64,000 nt of DNA from Sycobia sp. Sy_11 (GCA_018907035.1 JACCIC010000028.1:2772001-2836000); one strand, 5' to 3'. Positions 45,701 to 58,820 are shown, counted from the first letter of the stretch. Notes: generated by a model from the letters alone, not told the origin. Program-made: numbers and translations.

Positions 45701-47548
45701 GAATTTTGAACCGTCTAACAGTCTTTCTTATTCTTTTTGAATTTTATTTTTATTTTTTATTTTTTTTTGTGTTTAAGTATATGTACACCTTTCAAGATGA
45801 TTTATTTCCTGGCAATCAGGATTTCTCATCTAGATCTCTTTTCAAATAGATGAGTGCATTCTTCAACTCCGTAAGCTAATAGGGAAGATTTTTTATACGC
45901 TCCCTTCACCGTGCGCTGTTACATGGAATGTTAAAAAAGTCTCAAAGTTCATTTCGGGAGGGCCATAAAGGTATTTTGACTGAGATCAGTCACTTGTTTA
46001 TTTTTTTAGTAAAACCTGAATCAGATCGATTTATTATGTTGAAATGATATACTGAATTGATAATTTTTTGTAAAATTTTTACTCCCTTTAACGAAAAGGT
46101 ATTAATTGCTATTAATATTATTGATCTCTTTTCATGTATGAAATTAATATTTTATCTGAATGATAATCGATTAATATATATAAATGCATCGTTCGAAAAG
46201 TATTTCAGTCGAAATTATCAAGAATTTATAAATCCATTGAATTTTTATTTATTAAATTTCCTCCCGCACCTCCCAAACCATCGCTGCAATCCACGATTCA
46301 CGAAATATTCCAATACCTACTCCTGATGGTTAGAAAAGTCATATACCGAGCTTATTATTAATACATTGGTCGCGGAGCCCGTTCGCACGTACGAGCAATC
46401 GGAATATTATGCACGCGCCAGGAAAAACACAAAAGAACAGGAAAGGAACGTAAGAAAAAGAAGCCGAAGCTCCAAGCGCAACTTTCTCGCGGCCGGCCGC
46501 GTATATCTGCATGGAAAGCGTAGGCATCGCGGCCCGCTGCGATATAATTCCTTTTAATAGAGTTCGCCGCGCCAGCCGCGGAGCCGAAGCGCGGCTCGTC
46601 TCGTACCGATTGCGCAACGAGGCCCGCTCGCGTCCGATGTATACACACACGTGGCAGATGGCGCGATCGTAAAGGCAAACGGGCACGGTAGCGCCGCGAC
46701 TAATGAAATATGTACTCGGATCGGCGTGAGTATTAGCGGTGATCAGAAGCGAGGCTTTTGCTATGTATCTGAATAAACGAGATATATAGCTGCGGAGTGC
46801 GAACGACACGGTTCCCAGTGATTCGTGGGGATTTTTTCAGTTCGAATACATGTATATAACAAAAGATTTTTATAAAGACATTTTGTTAAAAAATTCAAAA
46901 GTATAATTTTCTGCTTCCAATGAGAATTTTATCGCTTTTTTCGAAGTGCTATATTAAAATTTATTAATGGCTTAAAATGCTGATGAAGATCTCAAATTCG
47001 ACGATAACGGAGTAAATCACGAATCTGTCGTTAACAGTTAAACAGAGTGCAAAACGATGGGAATCATAGAAGTAATATGGAAAATAACAGAAAAGAAACA
47101 TTACGGTAGAAATAATCTTGATCGGATCGAAGAGTTAATAAACGATTCTTTCATATCGCACTAATATCCCCATCAATGATTAAATAATGTTATCACCTTT
47201 TATAAATGGCGTTGCACGCTTCAAAGAAAAGCGTTTTTTTCCCCCTCGCCCCCGTATAATTTCATATCTGACAACTAACTCATTCGCGATTCAATTACCG
47301 ACTTTCATCCTGACAATGTCTAGACCTTTCATTAATGTCAAAGGATCGGTGCCATTATGACTTTAATGCATTTACATTTAACTTATGGCACATGAAGCAA
47401 TATTACGTTTAATAAGCCGTACAAAGTATCCGAACAAATCGGCGCGCCGTATATAACTCCCGTAATCTTCTTTTGTTAATTTAAGCCCGAAAGCAAATGA
47501 AACGGCACGGTATTATACATGCGCCGAATCGAAAAATAATTAAATCTG
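45701..47548. other. AT-rich DNA with a GC-richer patch at 46350-46810
   Basis: The patch holds a 156-codon minus-strand frame (46339-46809) of ordinary composition. I recognise no family, and its overlapping frames are also open, so I do not call it a gene. Confidence 0.4.
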
Positions 47549-47614
<66 letters not shown>

Positions 47615-47615
47615 T
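47549..47615. repeat. (ATT)22 trinucleotide microsatellite
   Basis: Perfect ATT run of about 66 bp, the longest perfect trinucleotide repeat seen here. Confidence 0.98.
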
Positions 47616-48129
47616 TACAAAGGTCTTTAATTCGGCTCCCTCGAGCGGTGCTCTATTGTATTCCAATGGAAGCCGGGCCCATCAATTTGTTCCCTCTATT
47701 AAAATAAATGAAGAATGCGCCTCCCTGCGGAATCCATCGCTTTAATACCAGTATTGGGTCGATTCAGGGCACTGGGCGGAAAACTGTTAGAAATACGTTT
47801 TCATCTACGAAACTGTATCAATGAATTATTGAATGGAAAGCATTCAAATTAATGATAAATAAAGATGTATCGTGTGTCGATATGAGCAGTGGTTTGGAGA
47901 TGATTAGTTATCCGATACATTTATACGCATTGGAATCATTGATTGTATATATATATATTATAATAAATGATATGCTAACAAATAAAAAAAAGAAATTTTA
48001 TTTTATTTTTTTTACTTTTCAAACAATTTTGTTACATTCTCGAAAAGTATCTTCTTTTAAACTCATTAAAATAACCTTCTGTATTGACCCTAATCCTCTG
48101 GTTTGAGCTGCATTTTTTTAACGTGATCC
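47616..48129. other. AT-rich DNA left of the second mariner fragment
   Basis: No gene recognised. The frame 47852-48106 is AT-driven. Confidence 0.45.
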
Positions 48130-48500
48130 ACATTTTAATATTGAGTAACAAGGAGAAGTTGCTTGTAGCTAAACATCAGGTGAGTAGGGTGCATTTCGAA
48201 CACGTTTTTGGATACGTAAATGGGCTTGTACGTTGTCGTGGTTAAATAGCATTTTACTGATTTGTCAAAGGGAACTGTATAGTCACTGCAAATTTACAAC
48301 GAACAGATCGACGATAAAGTTTATTTCCATTGAATCAAAAAAAAAAAAAAAATAGTAGCCAGGCCTTTTTGGAAACGAGGTTCTCTTGGACTTCTTCGGA
48401 GCATCCAGATTGCACCGATAGATCCAATATTCCTGCGAATTTCCCTTAACTCTCAGGCCAACGGAATTTGTACGTTGATCTAACTTGTACACATTCATCT
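48130..48500 (-). pseudogene. Second mariner-family transposase fragment
   Basis: On the minus strand one frame reads MLFNHDNVQAHLRIQKRVRN followed by APYSPDV and a stop. HDNVQAH matches the second catalytic block (HHDNARPH) and PYSPDV the PYSPDLAPSD block of mariner transposases, but only about 11 residues separate them instead of about 25, so there is an internal deletion. Upstream on the same strand (higher coordinates) a second frame has YWIYRCNLDAPKKSKR, resembling the KWIYYDNPKRRKSW block that follows the first catalytic Asp. The two are in different frames and are separated by a stop and a T16 run. The copy is dead. It differs from the fragment near 8.2 kb in which blocks survive and seems to be a different mariner lineage. 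Confidence 0.7.
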
Positions 48501-48797
48501 TTAGATACTAATTAGTAGGCCTCGATAAACTTTTATATGGGAAAGAGTTTTTCATTTTCTCAAAATTCCGGACGACTGAATGAACTGGTTTAAATACTTC
48601 TTCGAAACGGACAGTCGAGTCTATTAATTATCCAGCGAAGACAATAGAGTCACTCATTGGATTTTTAACTATCTACTATTTTGCGATGAGCAAGCTTTTC
48701 AACTTTTTAGAAAGTAATGATATGTCAGGCGAGCGGGGCGTTCTTCATCGAATATAGAAGTAGAGCCACACTTAAAAACATTGATCCAGTGTCTCAT

Positions 48798-48858
48798 CAA
48801 ATTATGGATTAATCTTTGAAAATTATCTCACAGCAAATTATGGATTAATCTTTGAAAA
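48798..48858. repeat. 36-bp tandem duplication
   Basis: CAAATTATGGATTAATCTTT starts at 48798 and again at 48834, with about 25 identical bases and TCTCAT/TCTCACAG before each. It lies just beyond the mariner remnant. Confidence 0.85.
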
Positions 48859-49358
48859 ATCACTTTGAATGCCGTAGTTTAAAAGACATCTGTTTGCGAT
48901 TCTAATGCCTACTATGATTAGCGACACCAGATAGTTCAGATCCAATCTCGTGTACGCACGATATTTTATATATTATTTTGTATTAGACTGAAAATATTAA
49001 TAATTTATCAAATTACATGAAACATTATTCTCTATTGAAAAGGGCTAAACTGATTTGAAGAAACCCATTTAACTAGTTCCGTCTTTCAAGTGTTTTCAAC
49101 TCCTCTCTCTCTCTCTCTCTCTCTCTCTTCTTTCCACTGTGGACCTAATCATGCAGAACCTAAATCCCCCAGGAACACAGTCGTGTGTCTTAGCCAGCCG
49201 CAATTTACTCCCTACTGCGAATAATTTCCCCGATAGACCATGTGGCCCGACTTAGTTTAGAACATCTACTCGGTTGATCGGTTGCCCTCCCGCTTCCTCT
49301 TCTTTAATTTATCTCTCCCCGAACAGCTCTTCCTCTTCATTGACCCTCTCTCTCGATC

Positions 49359-49394
<36 letters not shown>

Positions 49395-49592
49395 GCAGGT
49401 TCTATCAACGGCTTGCGGAAAGAGACTCGGTCGCTAAAGAGGAGCTAATATAGTCGGCGATTATAGTGTGGAGCTACTGAGACGAGATACGGGGATAGCT
49501 GGCAGTATACTCTCACAAAGGGATAGATGATCGTCGATACTTGTGGCGCTAACGTAAAGCCAAGGTGATCTACGAGGTTTGATACAATATTG

Positions 49593-49594
<2 letters not shown>
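48859..49594. other. Mixed DNA with CT tracts and an acceptor-like site
   Basis: CT runs at 49102-49128 and 49345-49394. The second ends CTCTCGCAG then GTTCTATC, a good-looking 3' splice site. The frames after it close within about 18 codons, so an exon is not supported. Confidence 0.35.

Positions 49595-49638
<44 letters not shown>
49595..49638. repeat. (TA)22 microsatellite
   Basis: Perfect TA run of 44 bp, ending in CATATACATATATG. Confidence 0.98.
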
Positions 49639-49651
<13 letters not shown>

Positions 49652-50330
49652 GTACACATTGTGTTTGTAGAATGTAGAAGAAAATAAGCAAACAAAACCT
49701 TTTCCATCTCATGAACTGTCGCTTAAAGTAATCAATTATTAACTGATTAAAGAAGTGGTAAATGAAAGTGGTAGTTCTTTTCTTTATAACACGCGTTTTC
49801 GATTTATAATAATAAATAAATTAAATTTTGATTTAAAATAAATTAATTATGTTTCTCGACCATTGTCAAACCCGAAAATTCATTTCCCTTTTTTTTTTAA
49901 ATTCAGATCTCAATTTTGGAAAACCCATTCTCAATTATCAATACGAAGGTATTATTTTGCTTTGACACGCCTAACCGTTAGCTGGATATCGTTATCTGCG
50001 TATTTTTAGTTGACAGATACTATTTTGTTTTGTACACATAACACGGACATTATATATAGCACCCGAGGTGTACTTTTTAAACAACAATAAACGTCATTTT
50101 GTTTTTTACTTCTCTCATCGAATAAGTAAATTCTGCAAAATTGTTACAAGCACACATTTTCTCATTAATTAAGGGAAACTTTTTTTTTTTACTTAGGAAA
50201 TACGCAACTTTCATGTACAAAGGCTGCATACGAAAAATAAAATTCTAATGTAACATTGTAAATAAAGCGATTTGCACAAGAGGATCGACAGATTTGAGGA
50301 TAAGAAAGAGCAAGATGAGCGTCGTCTAAT
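49639..50330. other. AT-rich DNA, nothing recognised
   Basis: No promoter, exon or repeat family visible. Confidence 0.55.
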
Positions 50331-50758
50331 GCACGTATAAACCGACGTCGCATCGTGCCTCTATTAATTAAGCGTAGTATGGGGAATCCATTTATACGGG
50401 TACAGATACACATATGGCGAATGCACAACAACGAGCCCGCGAATCGACGCAATTCGTTCCGTGCGACGCGGTCATTAATGCGGCTCTCCGCCGTATCGCC
50501 GAGGGGATCCCCGAGAGCGCGAATCCAGCCGCGGATCACGCGCGTAAAGGCGACCATCCCCGAGCGAGCGACCGAGTGAGAGCGCGAGGAGGGTGGCGGG
50601 GTGGTGGGAGGGGCGGAGGGAGGGGGAAGAAAATTGGATAAAATTTCACCATCGCGGCGGACGCGCGAGCGGGGAGCGTTGTTGCCGCGGCCGGCGGCGG
50701 AGAGGCGGCATTATAATGGGAGTACACGCGTAGACTCGTACACGCTCTCGCAAACACA

Positions 50759-50777
50759 CGCGCGCGCGCGCGCGCGC
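50759..50777. repeat. (CG)9 tract
   Basis: Perfect CG alternation following ACACA, so the Z-DNA-prone block is longer than the CG run itself. Confidence 0.96.
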
Positions 50778-51589
50778 TCACCCACGTATGCATACACGAA
50801 TGGCCGGAATGCTAATGACTTATTAGCCGGAGGGGGCTGTTATTACGGCCGCGTATAAGTGAAGCGAACGGCGCTCGGACGGCCCTGCACGCGAAACCAT
50901 CGGCGCATCCTCCCGACCCGCGAATCAAGGATTGCTTTTAATGACGCGCGGCTTATAACCCATACGTACATCCGAGCAAAGGCACGTATGTCACTCGATT
51001 TAGTTATGCACATATATATGTATATATGTGTATAATAAACGCATCAGGTCGCTGGGAGAAAGGAAGCGCGAGCGGAATGCATGCGCGCGGACGCGTGGCG
51101 TCGCACATTATCGTCCCCGCCTCGTCTTCGCGCATGCACCCGTCACCTGACCGCGCGCAACGCACCTACGTGTATACATCGGCGATCTCGCGACGCGTCG
51201 GACGCGCTGCCCCGCGATCGCCCGATCGATCGAACGTTCGCGTAATTGCGCGAAGCCGCCCGACGCGCTTCCTAGGGACGAGAGGTTTGCGAAACGCTTG
51301 CGTTTTTTACGCGTACACTTACGGGTGCCGCGCGATGGCTATCGCGGGTCACGGGATCGCCGCGGGCGGGGGAGGGGAGGGAGCTTGGAAATTGGGTTAG
51401 AAGCGACTCGAATGGTCAGTCGGAGGTGAATGCGGAGCTAGGGGAAATTCGCGTAGACCGCCTAAAGTGTATTAAATGGCTCGGGCTCGAAATCGGAGCT
51501 GTGTATCGCTGCGCGAGCGCGAATTTTGCAAAGCTTCGCAACGGCCCGCCATTGTTATTGGGACAATGGGGGAGCGCAACGCGAACTAA

Positions 51590-51591
<2 letters not shown>

Positions 51592-51622
<31 letters not shown>
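51592..51622. repeat. (CT)n microsatellite
   Basis: CT run of 31 bp. Confidence 0.97.
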
Positions 51623-51628
<6 letters not shown>

Positions 51629-51760
51629 GTCCCTCTCCCTTTTATTTCAATTGTTATACGTTCGCTAAGATAAAGTATTCGGGGGCCTCGATTTTTTCCT
51701 CTTCGTTACGCATTATTTATTCAAGTCCTGGCGCAATTAAGGAGTATAATGCGAAATTTT

Positions 51761-53590
51761 GCTAAATCATTTCTACAATCGGCAACGTTGCTGCGGTCCA
51801 AGTTAATGTATCAGAAGTTGGAAGGCAGTTATGAAAGTCTGCGTTAAAATCTTTAATTTAGTGCGGATACACTATTCACATAGCGAACAATTGTAAAATG
51901 AGGCAATAGTTCGTGAAACATACGAATCGATTTCGTTTTCACGTCTTTTTATTAAATTAAAATGAAGAAAATTTAAGGTACTGCTTGATTTGCCAAACAT
52001 TTTTGCCTAGGGCACATAATCCCAAATATTTTATTAAAAAAATTTAGTCATATTTTATGGTAATATTTTATGATAATCATCTATTAGCTATTACATGAAG
52101 CAGTTCGAATGAAATAAGAAGTTGGTGTATTTTTTCGCAATATACACGTATACTTATTTTGCTTGTTTTTCCATAAGAGCTAGTTTTTAAGAAATTTCCT
52201 TAAGTTAGATCGTTTCTTTCAATTGAGGAACCAACATTAAACTAAGCGAGCGGAAGGTAAAAATTAGTTTTTTCTACATAGAGATAGTGCAATAAAAGAT
52301 CGACTTGCACAAATAAATGATATTTTTTAAATTTGATTTATCTATAATTAATTTTTTATGGTAAGCTTACACTATAGATCTAACATAAATTCGAATAACA
52401 CTTTCCTTTTATAAAATCCACTTGGTTAATTTTTTCATGTATGTAAATATTCCTTAAATATTTCTTAATTTTGGTATAAAGTTTACATTTTATGTATATA
52501 CTATATATACTTAACAGCTTCTATTTAGGTGTAATATTAATTTTTATATTTTGATCGCTTGATTTGTTTAGAATTAACGATAATTTGTGACCGCATCAAA
52601 ATATTTTTTACATACATGCTCTACATTAATACTCTACATTGATTCTCTATCTACACTCTAAATTTAGAACGAAAGCTTATGAAAACGTTATTAAAGCGAT
52701 ACTTTGCGACATAAACATAATTAAATTTAATTAAAATGAAGTGAGCCAAAGCTATAATTGGCCGAAAATAAATGTAACACTTATAACTTTCTTTGTTGAA
52801 CGATTCACATTTTCCCGCTTTATGGGCATCAGGAGAGAATATTTTATCGTACTGCAAAGGTACCTGAAATAACTCCAGAACGCGGTAATGGCCAGCTGGA
52901 AATAGCGCAAAGCTTCGGCAGAATCTGTTGCCGGCCGTGCGCATTAATTGAAAAATTCCTGAAAAGGGAGGCGTGTCTCTCATAGAGCCCCGTCTTAGAT
53001 CTCCATCGAGTCCGACCTCCTCTCCCGATTCGTCTCATCGGGTTAGACAAGAAAAAAGGACGATAGAGGCGACGACAGAGGCGAAAAAGAGCAGTCCACC
53101 CTCGCGCCCCGTAAAACTGCTCGAGTCTACTTTTCTATCCAATTAGAAAATCCTTTGGAGAATTTCGCTCCACCCGAGAATTCGCGCGTTCGCTTCAGAT
53201 TTTTATTTCTCTTTATTTTTCTCTTTTAGTCGTCGCGATGAGGAAGGCGACGCGGGGAGGGGGGTGGGGTGGGGGGCACGGCTCACGGAAAATAGGAAAT
53301 AGGATGAGGGTGGCGATGTTTTCACGCGGATGCCAGGCCAGCCGAAATTGCGCAAAGCGGGACATCGATCTGTAAATCCGCGTCCCCTTCAATTACGAAA
53401 TTTGCGGCTCGGGCAGGCGCGTAAACCGCGGTAGGGGATCGCGCGTAAAGGGCCAAATCGTCACAATAGCGATAGACTCCTGCGGAACGGAGACGCGTCT
53501 CTTTAATACGACACTACTAGCGGCGTCGTACGAATTGCTTCGTTCTTTTTCAGGGCGTATATATGTGAGGGTATGCGCGCACGCGTGCGC

Positions 53591-53591
<1 letters not shown>
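51761..53591. other. AT-rich then GC-richer DNA without a recognised gene
   Basis: AT-rich to about 52780, GC-richer after that. The minus-strand frame 52651-52983 has no family motif. Confidence 0.45.

Positions 53592-53626
<35 letters not shown>
53592..53626. repeat. (GT)17 microsatellite
   Basis: Perfect GT run of 35 bp, preceded by a GCGCGCACGCGTGCGCG block. Confidence 0.97.
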
Positions 53627-53627
<1 letters not shown>

Positions 53628-53746
53628 GTGAGCCCCCTCCTCTCCCCGCGGACATCTCGCCAGATGGCCCGGTTGAGCGCTTTTTGACGATATTACTGTA
53701 TATATAGTTATATGTGTCATCCGAGGACAGAGGGTGATGACGGTGC

Positions 53747-53749
<3 letters not shown>

Positions 53750-53799
<50 letters not shown>
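53750..53799. repeat. (TA)25 microsatellite
   Basis: Perfect TA run of 50 bp. Confidence 0.98.
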
Positions 53800-53802
<3 letters not shown>

Positions 53803-55380
53803 GTTCGCAAATAGATTGTAAAGAACATTTTTATGCGCTACCGAGGATAAGGGGGCGATTATTTCCTTTTTTTTTTTTATACACGGTCGAGCGATTTCAA
53901 AGGATACTATGGTCGAGGGAGAAAGGACGAGGGCTGTGCGGAATTGCGTAGGATTGTTAAAATGAAATGTTTCTACGAGATCACGTGGATTTAATTAATT
54001 GCCTTTGAAATCATTTTCTACAGACGAATTTTCAAATATTACGCAATGATTTTAACTGAGATAAAAGAAACAAATACCTGTGAAGTACGGCTTTAAGTAC
54101 TTTTCATATACTTCAAATCAATACGAAAATACCAAAATATTATTTCTACTCGGGTGTAAATAAATAAATAATGATGTGTGCCAATAAGCTGTCATTTTTA
54201 ATATTAATTGATAAATATAATTCATTTAATTATTCAGCAACATAAATAGAAAATTCATGTTTGAAAAGAACATAGAAGACAATTACCATTTAATTTGTCT
54301 ACTTTATATTTTCAAAGTTTACGTTGTAAATTATGTATTAATTTAAAACTGGTTTAATTTTTATCATTCAAAGTTTTAATGAATTAATTTACTAAAACTA
54401 CAGAACCCGCGAAGCGCCTTTAAAAAAGAATCAACTTATTTCAAATTAAATGATGTAACTGCAAAGCCGGTGTAATAAGAAGAAAGAAAAATAGATTGCA
54501 TTTAATATACATATAACTGCTGTTAATTTTCATTTAAAAATCTTGAATTTCTGAAATTATTCATAAACGTGATTTAAAGAATCTAAATTATGAATTTATG
54601 GCCCCAACGTTTCCGGTCGTATTTTCGAAGTTTTTGGAGTCGTATTTTAGAAATTTCAAGTCGTCTTATTTTCGCTATTTTAAGAAATGCAATTTTCAAA
54701 GTCTAATTTGTCCAACTCTATTCTCTATTTTCGATTTTTAAACAATGTAAAAGTAACGTTGGATATAATAAATGCAAATGAATATTTATGAAATTATTCT
54801 GAAAATATACAGGAAACAAAGTTAAGAAAATTGAAATTTTTACTCCAACTTATAGGAAATGATTGCACACGATTTATAAATAATATTAAATCATTCTTTA
54901 TAATGAAAACAATAATTTAAAATGATATAAAAATTATTAATTATCATAAAGTAATTAATTATAATAAAGTAAACAAATCCTCTAATGCATCAAGAATTAG
55001 ATTTTTAAATATATTCTGATGCTCTTGTCACGTGTCTGTGGAAACAGACCTACAGCTATACGACCACTTAAAGTATTTATTTAGCAGTATTTATTTCCAT
55101 AATGACTTACAATTAATTTACTCGAACGAGCATTATTATATTTCGTGGGTCTGAAGTGTCGGCATTTATATTGAAAGAGCAACACGTCTCGAGGTGTGTC
55201 GCAATCGACCAGGCTCGAAGTCTCTTAAAAAACAATTCCAGTCGTTCGAAAGAGGGAGACAGTTCGAAAAGCCTTTAAAAATCAATCGTGCCAATAAAGC
55301 CGACTAATCTTTCAGCGGAGCAGAGGCAATCGCTCGCACGGGCGAGCTCTTCCTCGCCTCTCGAGAAAGAATAGTATGTA

Positions 55381-55386
<6 letters not shown>
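53800..55386. other. AT-rich DNA without a recognised gene
   Basis: No gene signal. A possible second copy of the 27.6-kb dispersed repeat lies at 54405-54500. Confidence 0.5.
54405..54500. repeat. Possible dispersed repeat, copy 2
   Basis: Partner of the segment at 27561-27660, sharing a 17-base exact match and flanking blocks in the same order and orientation. Confidence 0.35.

Positions 55387-55434
<48 letters not shown>
55387..55434. repeat. (TA)24 microsatellite
   Basis: Perfect TA run of 48 bp. Confidence 0.98.
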
Positions 55435-55436
<2 letters not shown>

Positions 55437-55734
55437 GGTACTGGTGAAACACGCGGCATCCAAGGTTAACGCACTTGGCCACTCTTCTGATGCATGCACA
55501 TATAGACATGCAGGCGAGCACGTCGACTTTCGTCTGTATCTCTCTTTATCCCTCTCTCTCTTTCTCTTTCTCCATCTCGCATAATTAATTAGGCGCGCAC
55601 CGATGCTAGAGAGCAGCGCATCTGTGTACCGCTTTTCGATCGCGAAATTCTCCCGGTTCGAGTTCGATTGCTCGCGCGGCGGCGGCGACGTCGTCGTCGT
55701 CATCGGCGTAAAAAGGTCTCTCGAACACAATCTC

Positions 55735-55738
<4 letters not shown>

Positions 55739-55778
<40 letters not shown>
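55739..55778. repeat. (TA)20 microsatellite
   Basis: TA run of 40 bp in GC-rich flanks. A (CGTCGT)-rich stretch precedes it at 55688-55703. Confidence 0.98.
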
Positions 55779-55780
<2 letters not shown>

Positions 55781-55911
55781 TCCCTCCTTCTCTCTTGGAT
55801 AATTGCAGAGACGCGGCGGGTGCTCGCGCGCGCACCTCTTGTTGTCCTTTCACCCGCTATATATTTGTTCATTTGGAGCGTCGAAAGAGCGCGTCTCTCG
55901 GGTCTTTGTGT

Positions 55912-55990
55912 ATATATATATATATATCGTGCACCTTCTATATATCGCTCTCTCTCCCCCTCTATCTCTCTCTCTCTCTCTCTCTCCCTC
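55912..55990. repeat. (TA)8 and (CT)n tracts
   Basis: A short TA run at 55912-55927 and CT runs to about 55990. Confidence 0.93.
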
Positions 55991-57102
55991 GTCCTCATCC
56001 ACCGCCTCGCGCTCGCCCCGGCGTGCGCGCGACTCTCGCAATCCGTTTCGCTGCACAGTTTACTTCTTCTCACAGCTCTTTTGTCACTCCCTCGCGGCCT
56101 CCCTCGCCCCACCTTCTCACCTTTATCTGGCCCATCCATCTCTATCCTTATTTTTTTCTTTTTTTTTCATTCTTCGCCGCCCCTCTCAGCGCATTTCATC
56201 GGGCATACGTACGGGCTCGGCTATTAGCGCGTGAATATTCGTTGCGCCAGTGTGCATAGCGGCGAACAGGAAATAAATAATGCGATACGAGCGGGTCTCT
56301 CGCACAATAGATAAGAATTATTATTGCGTGTTGTAGGCGTTCCTCTATGCAACTACTGCCGGGCAATCCCTGGCTAAAAAGCTGAAATTACATAAACGCT
56401 CGATAAGCGCAGACAGAAATATTTCTGTTACGTACGTGTGAACGCGGCTGACTGTATTTGGATGCGCGAAACGAATTTTTCCCTCTTTCGTATTAAACGG
56501 ACGGCTCAGTTCCAGTCTAAAAGTAAAGTGATCTTCTAGTTGGATACGATTCATACTGTAAAACGTACAATTGAGGAGAGTACGCAAGCTGCGGGTATGG
56601 AAGCGCGTTAGAGGAATTCGATTCGGTGCCAAAGTTCGAAGGAGGCGCGTAGCAAAGATTTTATTGTACATCGGCGAAACTAAGCCCGTCGTGCGAACGT
56701 TTGAAAACCGTTGGCAAACAAAGGGGAGATTCGCGCGAGCCGCGGAAATTCGCCTTCCCCGCCGTATAAGCGGTGATCTATGCGATAATTCGTTTGGCTG
56801 CCAGCCCCACCCCATCCACCCCCCATTCGCATGAAATATCCGTTGTTCCCTAATTTCATCCCTCTTGAGTCATCTAGTCGTACATTATGCGCATAATACG
56901 AAGATAACGAGATTAACTCGACGGAAGACAGGGGGATAGACGGAGAACGGGCAATTTGCTTTCGACGCGGAGGGTACATCAAGCCGGCTAAAAGTAAATT
57001 TCGACTGACAGTTATTATTCCAATGACAACCGTACAGTTATCATGTACGCCGGATGACGATTTGCTTATTCGTTCGTTATAACGTTCGAATGACAATTCG
57101 AT

Positions 57103-57106
<4 letters not shown>

Positions 57107-57149
<43 letters not shown>
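57107..57149. repeat. (TA)n microsatellite, 43 bp
   Basis: Perfect TA run. Confidence 0.98.
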
Positions 57150-57150
<1 letters not shown>

Positions 57151-57486
57151 TCCTCGTTTCGTTAATCAATACCAAATGCAAGTGTAAAAAATTGGATGAA
57201 CAATTACCAAAGTAAATTTCCAAAATTGTACGTAACTGAACAAAATTTTTAAATGATGACGATTGTAATTTAATTGAAATCGAATAAGAACAGGAAACAA
57301 TCAACACTCGAGAAAAAAATCAATAGATCATCCAAATTTTATTCGCATCAGAATTGGATTGCTCAGCAGGCGTACGGCAAAATTTATGTGAAAATAAACA
57401 AGCTTTAGCATTACACTCTCTTAAACCGTTATTTCACCACCTCCCCAGATCCACGGCAGAAAGTTGGAAAAGAGATGATCTCTTCT

Positions 57487-57490
<4 letters not shown>

Positions 57491-57517
<27 letters not shown>

Positions 57518-57518
57518 G
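57491..57518. repeat. (CT)14 microsatellite
   Basis: Perfect CT run of 28 bp. Confidence 0.96.
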
Positions 57519-57875
57519 CCCGCCCCCTCCTCTTAGACACGTTTCCTCGGCCGCGGCTTTTATTTTATTTTCCCTCAACCGCACACCCGAGATGATCTAT
57601 ATAATGGCGCCTCTCTTTCATACACTCGGGCCCCGCCGCGTTATTGCGGACGTTACCGTAGCTCCTCCAGCTCTGCTTTAGTTCTCGTTCGATACGGCCT
57701 TCAGTTGTATTATTTATGCGTTTAACGAGGGCAATATGGAGGCTTTTTTTAAGTCAGTATTTTCCTTAGCAACGCTCGCAGTACGGTTTTAAGGGAAGTT
57801 TCGCTACGCGACGGAAAATCGTGGTGCGACAACAGCTTTTTAGGCGTAGCGCAGTAGCGAGTTTTAGGATTCAAT

Positions 57876-57898
57876 ACACACACACACACACGCACACA
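57876..57898. repeat. (CA)n microsatellite
   Basis: CA run with one CG interruption. Confidence 0.95.
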
Positions 57899-58077
57899 TA
57901 TCTAATACAACCCCAGACGTGTGCGAGTATCGGTTTCATTGCGACACCGTCAATTATTCTGTATAATATTTTTCTGCCGAACTCGCCCGACAATTTTCCC
58001 GAAGCCACCAGCATCGGCCCGTTCCCGTTCGATCGACGAGCGCGCGGCCTTTGGCTCGCGATTCTCGATCGATATTG

Positions 58078-58090
58078 CCCCCCCCCCCCC
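58078..58090. repeat. Homopolymer C13
   Basis: Thirteen C at the start of the densest CpG stretch. Confidence 0.95.
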
Positions 58091-58820
58091 ACGACACCGT
58101 CCGCATGTCATCTCGGCACGGCGATCGACTCTCGGTTTCGCCGACGCAACGGCAGCGACTCGCCCCCGTCGCCGTCGGACCAGGGAAGCCGTATCGGCGC
58201 CGCGCCCCCGCGGCTCCCTCCGCCGATTGCACGCGGGGGGGCCGCTCGCTGCTCGCCGCCAGGCGGTCCGACGCGCGGCATCCGCGATCGTAATGAAGCG
58301 CGGCCCGGCCACGAGGCGGGAGCGGGACGAGCGCGAGGGGTCGCGCGTGCCGAATGAAAAGTGAAATTTCGCGCTAATCGTACGATATATAGATGTGCGC
58401 GCGCTCGTATGTCTAGGTAAATCGGAAGAGGCGCAAGGGTGCGCGCGTTCAGTTTGCTCGGCCGCGAGCGGACTGCATTGTACTACGCGTACTACGTGGC
58501 GCTGGGATCGACCGGAAAGCCCGGGCTGCTCGACGAGCCTCGCACGGGGCCGCTTTTTCGAGATCGCGGCTAACGCAGAGCGCGCCGCAACGCGTAGCGA
58601 GCGCGAGAAATCGAGGCTCCGGCCCCGCGGGCTCGATGCAATGATTTGGCCGAGGCGCGCGCGTCGCGCGTAAGCTGAAGCGAGCGCCTGCTTGTTGAGC
58701 GACGAGCGCACCGATCGTTAAAGTATGTAGACCGCTGCAGCGAGGACGAAGGGGACGAATTTTCACGGTTCGTTTTTCTCCTTTGTTCATCATACCGATC
58801 CTCGAACGAGGCCGTATTTA

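Larger units (their letters stand above)
50331..51760. other. CpG-rich island without a recognised gene
   Basis: Includes (CG)9 and (CT)n. Overlapping frames on both strands are compositional. Confidence 0.45.
55435..57106. other. CpG-rich to mixed DNA, no recognised gene
   Basis: Frames over 55275-56259 are dominated by translated TA, CT and GA. A 156-codon minus-strand frame at 56345-56815 has ordinary composition but no motif and overlaps an open plus-strand frame. Confidence 0.4.
57150..58820. other. AT-rich then strongly CpG-rich DNA, no recognised gene
   Basis: From about 57870 the sequence is one of the densest CpG regions here. A 253-codon minus-strand frame (57950-58711) and several overlapping frames are all open at once, which points to composition and not coding. 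A TATAATGG element at 57598 has no initiator. Confidence 0.45.

Noticed and set aside
46339..46809. 156-codon minus-strand frame of ordinary composition
   Set aside because: No recognisable family, no splice signals or promoter, and another minus frame overlaps it. Kept only as an item for a protein database search.
48170..48190. ATCAG|GTGAGT plus-strand donor
   Set aside because: It is the complement of the conserved PYSPD-coding segment of a mariner fragment, so the match is coincidental.
49385..49460. CT tract followed by CGCAG|GTTCTATC, a good acceptor
   Set aside because: All frames close within about 18 codons and no matching donor follows. CT repeats create acceptor-like sites by chance.
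56345..56815. 156-codon minus-strand frame of ordinary composition
   Set aside because: No motif recognised and an overlapping plus-strand frame is also open. No promoter or splice support.
57950..58711. 253-codon minus-strand open frame
   Set aside because: Several overlapping frames on both strands are open at the same time in this very CpG-rich stretch, so openness carries no coding information.
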